DNA of 6,667 nucleotides from DAOUAE01 sp034433795 (GCA_034433795.1 DAOUAE010000100.1:1-6667); one strand, 5' to 3'. Positions 1 through 5,295 are shown, numbered from the stretch's first letter. The notes: generated from the letters alone by a model not told the origin. Translations and numbers: made by a program.

Positions 1-514
1 CGAACCACCGGTCCGCCTCCCGAGCAATCGTGGCCGAGAGAATCCGCGCCTTCTGCGCGGTGAGCAGGGTCAGCAGCCTGTCCGTCCGCTCCTTGGTGCG
101 CACTTTCCCGAGACGCGGCAGCTGCACCTGGCGGGGGAAGACCCGAATGGAACCGGTGAGGCGGGCCTTGTTGTCCTCCAGGCTCTTCTTGCGCTTGAAG
201 CGGGGTCTTCCCGCCCGGCCCTCTCGCCAGTTCCGGAAGGCCTTCTCCAGGTCCCGGAGGGCTTCCTGCGGCGCGCACTTCGAGACCTCCTGCCACCAGA
301 GGGCGTGCTGCCTCTTCCAGCGGTTCCATTCCTTGTGGAGTTGGACGGCGGTGGGAAGGGGGTGACCCTGCGCCAGCGCCTCCCGGCAGCGAGAAAGGCC
401 CCAGTTATACGCGAAGCGGGCGGCCCCCACGTGTTTGGCCAGCGCCACCCGCTGCGCCCGGTTCGGGTCCAGTTCGAAACGGAACGCCTGCGGAATCTTC
501 AGACAATCGCACAT
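1..514 (-). CDS. tnpB: TnpB RNA-guided nuclease, N-terminal part (element E1), runs off the left edge
   Basis: About 171 codons are open without a stop from an ATG at 514-512 down to base 1. TnpB is the RuvC-type nuclease of IS200/IS605 elements, guided by an omega RNA. The N-terminal region reads QAFRFELDPNRAQRVALAKH, then AARFAYNWGL, APQEALRDLEKAF, GRPRFKRKK, and SATIAREADRWF at the edge. That is the wedge/REC part upstream of RuvC-I, so no catalytic residue is visible. By hand count it matches 132 of 163 aligned residues of the TnpB at 843-2087 (about 81%), with no gap. The start is uncertain. The ATG adds four codons relative to the other copy, whose aligned start corresponds here to a CTG at 502-500. 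No Shine-Dalgarno sequence is evident. The ORF looks undecayed, unlike E3 and E4, but its C-terminal half is outside the window. Confidence 0.9.
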   Translation of the reverse strand, partial: MCDCLKIPQAFRFELDPNRAQRVALAKHVGAARFAYNWGLSRCREALAQGHPLPTAVQLHKEWNRWKRQHALWWQEVSKCAPQEALRDLEKAFRNWREGRAGRPRFKRKKSLEDNKARLTGSIRVFPRQVQLPRLGKVRTKERTDRLLTLLTAQKARILSATIAREADRWF

Positions 515-565
515 CCGTTCGCCTGAGTAGATGATAATAAAAAAGGCAACTGCTGTCAACCCCAC
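504..565 (-). other. Left-end block of element E1
   Basis: Read on the minus strand from 565 to 504, this block aligns without gaps to 780-841 upstream of the second tnpB, with 50 of 62 bases identical by hand count. Conserved parts include GTGGGGTTG, CAGCAG, the AT-rich TTATCATCTA and CGAACG.ATGTGCG. An imperfect hairpin (GACAG-CAG-TTGCC, with one mismatch and one G-T pair) sits where E2 has a perfect one. GTTGAC (minus strand 560-555) lies just outside the hairpin and may be the target-adjacent motif. The AT-rich stretch may also drive transcription. The exact cleavage position is not determinable here. Confidence 0.65.
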
Positions 566-620
566 CCATTTCCCCGACCTGGAGACCGAGGACCCGCGAC
601 TCTTCGACGGGAGGTAAGGT

Positions 621-780
621 GTCAACGACCGCCGACTTGTGCCTTTGGCGTGCCCGCGCCCGGCCAGCCGGACCGGAGGACGTTGGCCCACCGCCCCGCA
701 GGACGGTCGAGCGGCAGCGCATGGGGTGGGCGGCGTTGCGAGAGGGAGCGGAAGGTGGCTTTTTGCCGGCGCTCTCGGCG
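621..780 (-). pseudogene. Possible C-terminal scrap of tnpB E4 with right-end-like motif
   Basis: No intact gene is seen between the left ends of E1 and E2. On the minus strand the sequence just left of E2 can be read RRERRQKATFRSLSQRRPPH. This resembles the second half of a TnpB zinc ribbon (xxATFRCxxCGxxxHAD) with its cysteines lost. Further along, minus-strand 636-621 reads GTCGGCGGTCGTTGAC, matching 14 of 16 bases of the E3 right end at 4776-4791. Together with the truncation of E4 at the zinc ribbon (2140), this suggests that E2 interrupted E4 and that this is the severed 3' end. The protein match is short and weak; the terminal motif is stronger. This remains an inference. Confidence 0.3.
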
Positions 781-841
781 TGGGGTTGCCAGCAGCTGGC
801 GATTTTGTTATCATCTATCCAACCGAACGTATGTGCGGTTG
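780..841 (+). other. Left-end block of element E2, with perfect hairpin
   Basis: This block is collinear with the E1 left end (50 of 62 identical). At 788-800 GCCAG-CAG-CTGGC forms a perfect 5-bp stem with a 3-base loop, the type of subterminal hairpin recognised by TnpA in IS200/IS605 elements. At 821-840 AACCGAACGTATGTGCGGTT is a near palindrome (8 of 10 pairs) ending just before the tnpB start. An ATG at 831 inside it is closed by TGA after three codons, so translation must start at 843. GTTGCC (785-790) is at the place of GTTGAC in E1. Confidence 0.65.
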
Positions 842-842
842 A

Positions 843-2087
843 ATGAGGGTTAAACAAGCCTTTCGGTTTGAAATCGACCCGAATCGTGGGCAGCGGGTGG
901 CTCTGGCCAAGCACGTGGGGGCCGCCCGCTTCGCGTACAACTGGGGCTTGCAGCGGTGTCTTGCGGCGCTGACGCAGGGCCAGCCTCTTCCCACCGCCGT
1001 CCAGCTGCACCGGGAACGGAACCGCTGGAAGCGGGAAAACGCCCCCTGGTGGGTCGAGGTCTCAAAATGTGCCCCGCAGGAGGCTTTAAGGGACCTGGAA
1101 CGCGCTTTCCACAAGTGGCGGGCGGGTCGGGCCGGAAAGCCCCGGTTCAAACGCAAGAAATGCCTCGATGACAACAAGGCTCGACTGACCGGGTCAATCC
1201 GGGTCTTTCCCAGGCATGTACAGCTTCCCCGGCTGGGACGGATACGGACCAAAGAGCCGACGGAGAAGCTCCTTGAGCTACTAGGGGAAAAGAAAGCGCG
1301 GATCCTTTCGGCGACTATTTCCCGGGAGGCGGACCGATGGTTTGTGAGCCTGACCTGTGCGGTGGAGCGGCCGGATCCCCCACTTCGACAGCCGGATGAG
1401 GCGGGAGTTAGCGGCATCGACCTCGGGCTGGACTGTTTTGTCGTCCTCTCTGATGGGACCCGGATTGAGGCACCGAAGCCCCTTAAGAAGGCTCTCACGC
1501 TTTATAGGCGTCGCTCAAGGCAACTTTCCCGCAAGCGGAAGAGGTCAAACAACTACCGTAAGGCTGCCGTTAAGCTGGCGAGACTTCACCGGCGTATCCG
1601 CAACATCCGCCGGGATTTCCTGCACAGGCTCACCACCTGGTTGGCGAAAACCAAGCCGGTCCTGGTGGTGGAGGACCTGAATGTACGCGGTCTTGGGCGG
1701 GGAAGACTTTCCCGGTCGGTGGCCGATGCGGGTTGGGGGACCTTTCGCCGGATGCTGGAATACAAAGCCAGCTGGTATGGGGCCCGGCTTATCGTTGCGC
1801 CCCGGAGCTTTCCGTCAACCCGGATGTGCTCGGCGTGCGGGTGGGTGGGGCCGCGGCTTCCGCTGTCCTGCCGGGTCTTCCGCTGCGCGGCGTGCGGGCT
1901 GGAGCTGGATCGGGACCTGAATTCCGCACGGAATCTGGAACACTACGGGCTGGCCACCCTCAACGGCCCTACCGGGAGTTCCCCGGGAAGTGACGCCTGT
2001 GGAGATCGGCTCTGCGGCGGACCAGGACGGTCTCGGACCGTCCTGGTCTACGAGCACCCGGTCGGTGAAGCAGGAAGCAGAACATAA
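843..2087 (+). CDS. tnpB: TnpB RNA-guided RuvC nuclease, full length (element E2)
   Basis: This 414-residue protein is of usual TnpB length. It binds an omega RNA made from its own 3' region and cuts DNA next to a target-adjacent motif, which helps the element persist. Domains in order: N-terminal wedge/REC (1-180); RuvC-I GIDLGLD with Asp193; a basic helical stretch (220-260); RuvC-II LVVEDLN with Glu277; a zinc ribbon CSAC (329-332) and CAAC (348-351); RuvC-III DRDLNSARN with Asp358. The spacing is close to the catalytic triad of ISDra2 TnpB as I recall it. All key residues are present, so the enzyme is predicted to be active. After about residue 370 the tail (GPTGSSPGSDACGD onward) is better explained as RNA scaffold than as protein. 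ATG 843 is chosen because an upstream ATG (831) is stopped at once. No clear Shine-Dalgarno and no tnpA are present, so mobility would need TnpA in trans. Confidence 0.95.
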   Translation: MRVKQAFRFEIDPNRGQRVALAKHVGAARFAYNWGLQRCLAALTQGQPLPTAVQLHRERNRWKRENAPWWVEVSKCAPQEALRDLERAFHKWRAGRAGKPRFKRKKCLDDNKARLTGSIRVFPRHVQLPRLGRIRTKEPTEKLLELLGEKKARILSATISREADRWFVSLTCAVERPDPPLRQPDEAGVSGIDLGLDCFVVLSDGTRIEAPKPLKKALTLYRRRSRQLSRKRKRSNNYRKAAVKLARLHRRIRNIRRDFLHRLTTWLAKTKPVLVVEDLNVRGLGRGRLSRSVADAGWGTFRRMLEYKASWYGARLIVAPRSFPSTRMCSACGWVGPRLPLSCRVFRCAACGLELDRDLNSARNLEHYGLATLNGPTGSSPGSDACGDRLCGGPGRSRTVLVYEHPVGEAGSRT

Positions 2088-2137
2088 GTCGGTGAAACAA
2101 ACGACTATGTTTTGCGGAACGGCGTCTGGCCGTTGAG
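1972..2137 (+). ncRNA. Candidate omega RNA scaffold and right end of element E2
   Basis: Consecutive stems overlap and follow the 3' end of tnpB, where omega RNAs are encoded. (1) 1972-1976 pairs with 1982-1986 (CCGGG/CCCGG). (2) 2020-2031 pairs with 2037-2048: GACCAGGACGGT and ACCGTCCTGGTC are perfect complements around a 5-base loop. (3) 2077-2091 pairs with 2102-2115: a 14-bp stem with one bulged A and one G-U, loop GTGAAACAAA; the tnpB stop TAA lies inside it. (4) 2118-2123 pairs with 2129-2134 (AACGGC/GCCGTT). The sequence then reads GAGAC, and CGTTGA resembles the other right ends here. The 3' end and the 5' processing point are estimates. The guide would be the 16-20 bases immediately downstream. 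The pairing is seen directly; the function is inferred from the family. Confidence 0.75.
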
Positions 2138-2139
2138 AC

Positions 2140-2660
2140 GCGGTGGCGCTTCCGCACCCCGTCTGTGCCGCACCGCCTGCAGAGCCGGCAGGTAGTCTGC
2201 TGGTCCACCGAGGTGACCGGAACTCCCAGACGCGGCGCTTGGTGCTCGACGACCGTGCGGATTGCCCGCCATGGCCAGAGACTGAGCGGCTGTCGCCAGG
2301 CTTTCCCCCGGATGCTCGCCCAGGTGGGCGGGCAAAGGCCGCGCCGATCCGCGCAGACGAGGAGCGCGGTGGGAGACGTCCAGCAGAGGGGAATGACGGC
2401 CGTCTGCTGGGCGAAGGTGGGGGTGCGGTTGTGTTGCCGGCGGCCAGGCTGTTTGCGCACGCGGCGGACGCTTCTCGTGTCCGTGCGCTCTGCCGTGCGG
2501 GCTGCACGTTTGGCGTCCACCGCGCCCAGGGCGGTGATCTCGTTCAGGTCGATGTCGACCGGGACACCTCCCCTGGGCTTGAGGACCTCCACGGGGCCGA
2601 GGAGCTGCCCATTGCGCTCGATGGCGGTCACACTGTGGCTCTGGAGAAATCAACGGGGAT
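2140..2660 (-). pseudogene. Decayed tnpB of a different lineage (element E4), RuvC core to zinc ribbon
   Basis: One minus-strand frame is open from about 2651 and carries the central part of a TnpB-like protein. VTAIERNG and KPRGGVPVDIDLNEITALG match the beta strand before RuvC-I and the RuvC-I motif itself (Asp of DIDLN). A basic stretch RSVRRVRKQPGRRQHNR follows. LLVCADRRGL fits RuvC-II with Ala in place of the catalytic Glu. SLWPWRAIRTVVEHQAPRLG, then VPVTSVDQQTTC and CRRCG, match the helix and first zinc-ribbon cysteines. It lacks the N-terminal half: an in-frame TGA lies just upstream of 2650, and a neighbouring frame reads LIPVDFSRATV, suggesting a frameshift. It ends abruptly after KRHR at 2140, where E2 begins on the other strand. 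It is diverged from both other TnpB types in the window. Inactive, because Glu, zinc ribbon and RuvC-III are missing. Confidence 0.6.
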
Positions 2661-3467
2661 GAGGTCTCCGTGGGGCCGGAGCAGCGCCGTGTCTGGCGGG
2701 GCGGGATTTCCGCCGTGCGGGTGGTCCCGCTGGCCCGGGTGGCACGGGGGGACACCGGTGAGACAGTCCGGTGGACTGCCTCACAGGCGGTGCCACGGCC
2801 GAGACTGTGCTCCCCCGCCCACCGGACGGAGGCACGGGCTCCCGCGGCCCGGGCGGCCGGCCCGCCGGCGCGCGCTGACCGGAGGCGACGGCCACTCCCT
2901 CCCGTGCGTTCCCCGACACCTGTTCCCGTCTCCACCCCTCCCCGCAGACCCGCGAAAAGCCGCGGGCCAGAGACAGACGCGCACAGGTCTGCGCCAGCGC
3001 CTCTCGGAGTGAGGAATTCCCATTTCGCCCCCGGGGAGGCGCGTCGCCGTGCGTGTGGCCTCCTGGGGCAGGAGAGGGCCGAAAGGCGTCCCGGTCACGA
3101 GGCGAAACGGAATGAGGCCGGGGAAGCCGACCGTCGGTGAGCGCGGACGCCTGGACGGTCTGGGGTGGGCGGCGCGCGGCACAGGGGAGGGTGGTTGCCA
3201 ATGGAGGCAGATTCGTGCGGAGGGTGTGGCCGGAGAGAGGTGCAGAAATGGGCAAGAGGCGGCGGAGAGAGGGTGCCGCAAACCTTCGGTCGGTCGGCGT
3301 GAACCGTTCTGCCCGGTCGCCTGGCCCGGGGAGGTTTTCACGCCCGGGCGGCCATGGAAGTCCCGGCTGGAGAGGCGCAGGCGGCCGGCCTCCAGATGGG
3401 GGGCGTCTGGTCCTCCAGGCAGGAGAGGCGAGGACTGAGCCCTTAGAGAAAAAACGGGCGCAGGAGA
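2661..3467. other. GC-rich stretch without a recognisable gene
   Basis: Long open frames exist on both strands, but they are rich in Arg, Pro, Gly and Ala, lack recognisable motifs and look like by-products of high GC. The N-terminal half of E4 would be expected here on the minus strand, but I could not identify it. Inverted repeats include 2758-2784 (12-bp stem, 3-base loop, fully paired with one G-U when read from the minus strand), 2949-2966 (CCCGCG/CGCGGG) and 3324-3349 (GCCCGGG/CCCGGGC). I looked for RNase P RNA and tmRNA signatures and for tnpA and found none. Confidence 0.5.
2758..2784 (-). repeat. Inverted repeat with 12-bp stem
   Basis: On the minus strand GTGAGGCAGTCC pairs with GGACTGTCTCAC across a 3-base loop ACC, with all 12 positions paired including one G-U. 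On the plus strand the same position is an A-C mismatch, so any RNA hairpin is more likely to be made from the minus strand. It lies upstream of the E4 tnpB remnant. Function unknown; no T-run follows, so it is not an intrinsic terminator. Confidence 0.45.
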
Positions 3468-3487
3468 CTGTCGGCTTTCGCCGGCAG
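3468..3487 (+). other. Right-end-like hairpin, possible fossil element end
   Basis: CTGTCGGC-TTTC-GCCGGCAG forms an 8-bp stem (one G-T) with a 4-base loop. It matches 16 of 20 bases of the E3 right-end hairpin at 4764-4783. It sits about 60 bp before the E3 start codon, so it is either a left-end structure of E3 or the right end of an older plus-strand element to its left. A plus-strand frame leading into it contains EARTEPLEKKRAQETVGF, the kind of tail that TnpB reading frames show over omega-RNA sequence. The choice between the two is open. Confidence 0.4.
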
Positions 3488-4107
3488 AGGAATGCCGCCC
3501 GTGACGCCTCCCTTCCCTTTTGCGATAGAACCCTCAACGGGTCGAGAACTATGCGCCTGACGGCGGTGGTCCCGCTCCTCCCGGACGAGGCCCAGGCCCG
3601 GGCTCTGATGGATACCATCCGGGCGGTGAATGCCGCCTGTACCTACGCCTCCCAGGTGGCCTGGGAACAGAAGGCTTCTGGCCGGAAGGCCCTCCACACC
3701 CTCGTCTACAGGGAGGTACGGGAGCGCTTTGGCCTTCCCGCCCAGCTCGCCGTCCACGTGATCAGCAAGGTGGTGGACGGCTGCAAGGGGCGACGGGAGA
3801 GTCTCCACACCGTCACGGAGCTCGGCGCGATCCGCTCCGACCGCCGCATCCTCACCATCAAGCCGGAGAGGCGTATTGTTTCTCTCCACCCTCCAGGGCC
3901 GTCTCACGGTTCCTTTCGCCGCCGGCGAGCCACAGCGTCGCCTTCTGCAACGCCCGGTCAGGGAGGTGACCTCCTGGCTCTTCGTGCGCAAGGGGAAGTT
4001 TTCCCTGGCGGTGGTCTGCGCGGTGGACGACCCCGAAGCCCTAGAGCCTGAGGGCGTGCTGGGCGTGGACCTCGGGCAGGCCAACCTGGCCATGGACAGC
4101 ACCGGAG

Positions 4108-4129
4108 AGCGCTTCGCCGGCGAAGCGCT
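4108..4129. repeat. 22-bp perfect palindrome inside the E3 pseudogene
   Basis: AGCGCTTCGCC at 4108-4118 is followed directly by its exact reverse complement GGCGAAGCGCT at 4119-4129. It lies shortly after RuvC-I, where the frame reads GERFAGEALE, so it may be partly constrained by coding. It could act as a cruciform, protein-binding site or recombination scar; no function is known. Confidence 0.6.
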
Positions 4130-4416
4130 GGAACGGCCCCGTCTGCGCTACGCCCGGCTCCGGAGACGCCTCCCCAGTCCGCCCGGCGGCACCTGAGGAA
4201 GCTTTCCCGCAAGGAGCGGAACTTCCACCCGCACCACGCATCACACGATTGCCCGGCGTTTGGCGGAGGGCGTTTGGTGGAGAAGGCCCGAAGGCACCGC
4301 GCGGCGCTGGCCCTGGAAGACCTCACGGGACTCCGCCGCCGGACAACGGTTCAAAAGGGACGGAGACTGCTCCACCACGCCTGGCCCTACGCCCAACTCC
4401 GCTCTTCTATCGCCTA

Positions 4417-4482
4417 GAGCGAACGCCAATCGAAACCTTACGCTCCCCTGAGCGAATGCCAATTGCGACCTTACGCTCCCCG
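4417..4482. repeat. Two tandem copies of a 33-bp palindrome-ended repeat, inserted in E3
   Basis: Copy 1 is 4417-4449 and copy 2 is 4450-4482, identical at 28 of 33 positions. Each begins GAGCGAA.GCCAAT, has ACCTTACGCTCCCC towards its end, and has complementary ends GAGCG/CGCTC. They interrupt tnpB E3: the flanks GCCTA and ACAAGGCC rejoin to read IAYKA if 66 bp of repeat plus one base are removed, so they were inserted after the gene existed. Together with an extra base, they cause a stop and a frame change. Confidence 0.8.
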
Positions 4483-4684
4483 ACAAGGCCACTCTTACGG
4501 GGGGTGCAGGCGCTCTGGGTGGACCCGAGGAACACGTCCAGGACGCGCCCCCTCTGCGGGCACTGCAAAAAGCGAAACAGGAGGTCCCAGGCGGAGTTTG
4601 TCTGCCAGTCGTGTGGCTTCTCCGACCACGCCGACCAGGTGGCGGCGTGCAACCACGCCGCCCGGGCCAAAGTCCTCCGGCCTG

Positions 4685-4713
4685 GAGCGACTGCCAATTA
4701 CCACCCTGCGCTC
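4685..4713. repeat. Third, dispersed copy of the palindrome-ended repeat
   Basis: GAGCGACTGCCAATTACCAC, then CCTGCGCTC, matches copy 2 at 24 of 29 core positions and keeps both GAGCG and CGCTC ends. It lies 3' of the RuvC-III motif remnant, in what would be the omega-RNA scaffold of E3. It shows that the unit disperses as well as tandem-duplicates. Confidence 0.75.
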
Positions 4714-4763
4714 TCTCTTGTCGGGTGGGATGTCCCTCTGACGGACCGTCTCGCCACGGCAAG

Positions 4764-4792
4764 CCGTCGGCTTTAGCCGACGGTCGTTGACA
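4764..4792 (+). other. Right-end hairpin and terminus of element E3
   Basis: CCGTCGGCT-TT-AGCCGACGG (4764-4783) is a perfect 9-bp stem, followed by TCGTTGACA. Hairpins with a CTTTAG-type core next to the terminus are typical right ends of tnpB-only IS200/IS605 elements and form the 3' end of the omega RNA. An alternative pairing, GACCGTC (4744-4750) with GACGGTC (4779-4785), competes with it. The hairpin is undamaged although the gene upstream is broken. A guide, if made, would start at about 4792 with AACTCCCATCGG. Confidence 0.7.
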
Positions 4793-4892
4793 ACTCCCAT
4801 CGGTCCTGGGAAAAAGAACCGGCTTGAGGTGGCTCTGACGGCGCCGGTGGCTCAGGACGGAAGCCCGGGCCAGCGCTCGCTCTCCGGCCAGA

Positions 4893-5069
4893 TCACTCCT
4901 CGGCCCCGGCCGTCTCGCGGATGCGCTGCTCCAGCAGCTCCAGTTCGAACTCGATCCACTGCAGGCGCCGCTGGAGAGCGGGGTCGGTGGCCAGGCGCGG
5001 GTCGGCCTCCAGCCGCGCCTTCTCCCACTGTCGGGCCGCTCGCCAGGCCAGAAGATGCTCGATCTGCAC
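4893..5069 (-). CDS. Small hypothetical protein, helical and charged
   Basis: Starting at GTG 5069-5067, this gene encodes 58 residues beginning VQIEHLLAWRAARQWEKARL and ending LELLEQRIRETAGAEE. It is rich in Glu, Arg, Leu and Ala, has no membrane segment or cysteine, and its C-terminal half has a heptad-like spacing of hydrophobics suggesting an alpha-helical coiled coil. I do not recognise a family. The GTG is preferred because GAGGAG (5082-5077) precedes it by 7 bases and TATAAT lies further upstream. An in-frame ATG at 5111 would give 72 residues, but its codons overlap that -10-like box and it has GGAGG abutting it with no spacing. The divergent lipoprotein gene starts at 5442. No terminator is visible before the E3 end at 4792. 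Codon use is ordinary for high-GC DNA. Confidence 0.6.
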   Translation of the reverse strand: MQIEHLLAWRAARQWEKARLEADPRLATDPALQRRLQWIEFELELLEQRIRETAGAEE

Positions 5070-5102
5070 GCCCGCGCTCCTCGCTCGCCACCTTACCACT
5101 AG

Positions 5103-5108
5103 ATTATA
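5103..5108 (-). promoter_or_regulatory. -10-like box for the small minus-strand gene
   Basis: The minus strand reads TATAAT at 5108-5103, a perfect sigma-70-type -10 hexamer in otherwise GC-rich DNA, about 33 bases before the GTG start at 5069. No good -35 hexamer is found 16-18 bases upstream (the sequence there is CGCCCTT-like). A hairpin lies just upstream at 5129-5144. Confidence 0.4.
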
Positions 5109-5128
5109 CATCCTCCACCCTCTGGAAG

Positions 5129-5144
5129 GGCGAGGGGCCTCGCC
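5129..5144. repeat. Inverted repeat between the divergent genes
   Basis: GGCGAGG-GG-CCTCGCC has 7-bp complementary arms. On the plus strand it is followed by only four A bases, and on the minus strand by CTTCC, so it does not qualify as an intrinsic terminator. It may be an operator or a chance GC-rich palindrome. Confidence 0.35.
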
Positions 5145-5196
5145 AAAAGATCTTGCGCGAGGCCGGCGCTCCGACTCCTCTCCTCGCGCCTCTCAG

Positions 5197-5242
5197 ATAG
5201 CCAGGAAAGGCTATTGATCCGCGGGTTTTCCGCAGATATTCT
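5197..5242 (+). promoter_or_regulatory. Candidate sigma-70-type promoter for the lipoprotein gene, with hairpin
   Basis: TTGATC (5214-5219) and TATTCT (5237-5242) are separated by 17 bases; each matches 4 of 6 consensus positions. Transcription would start near 5249 and leave a leader of about 190 bases. An inverted repeat ATAGCC/GGCTAT (5197-5202 and 5209-5214, 6-base loop) abuts the -35 box and could be an operator. A second small one (GCGG/CCGC, 5221-5233) lies in the spacer. This is the most AT-rich stretch of the intergenic region. Confidence 0.35.
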
Positions 5243-5295
5243 TTGCAAGTCTTTTTAATGGCGGACTTCGCTTCCCGCCGGAGAGCCCGGCGGCC

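Larger units (their letters stand above)
3551..4776 (+). pseudogene. Broken tnpB of a third lineage (element E3)
   Basis: The pieces in order are MRLTAVVPLLPDEAQARALM and VYREVRERFGLPAQLAV (from 3551); after a frame change near 3880, LEGRLTVPFAAGEPQRRLL and RuvC-I GVLGVDLGQANLA; after another near 4172, ARRHLRKLSRKERNF; HTIARRLAEG in a further frame near 4230-4260; ALALEDLTGLRR with the RuvC-II Glu; then HAWPYAQLRSSIA and a stop at 4414-4416. Here about 67 bp of repeat DNA is inserted within what should read IAYKA. The frame resumes as GVQALWVDPRNTSRT with a zinc ribbon and HADQVAA (RuvC-III Asp kept). The first zinc cysteine is Arg (codon 4546-4548, CGC for TGC), and the usual Asn of the RuvC-III motif is Val. 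An extra G near 4500 also shifts the frame. It is clearly inactive as a protein. The type differs from E1/E2 (N-terminus MRLTAVVP, VDPRNTSRT signature). Confidence 0.85.

Noticed and set aside
405..1010. Long minus-strand open frame across the E1 and E2 left ends
   Set aside because: It runs antisense through the E2 tnpB start and out of frame through E1; its protein has no motif and is explained by the real genes on each side.
1815..2507. Long minus-strand open frame antisense to the E2 3' end
   Set aside because: It is in a different frame from the E4 motifs and has no recognisable signature; the E4-like residues lie in the neighbouring frame.
2661..3550. tnpA (Y1 transposase), RNase P RNA or tmRNA
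   Set aside because: No HUH or Y1 motif of TnpA and none of the conserved sequence blocks of these RNAs could be found on either strand.
4417..4713. CRISPR array
   Set aside because: The repeats are directly tandem, without spacers, imperfect and interrupt a gene; the third copy is about 200 bp away and no cas gene is present.
5129..5144. Intrinsic terminator between the divergent genes
   Set aside because: The stem is good, but no T-run follows on either strand, and the flanking genes are divergent so no terminator is expected there.
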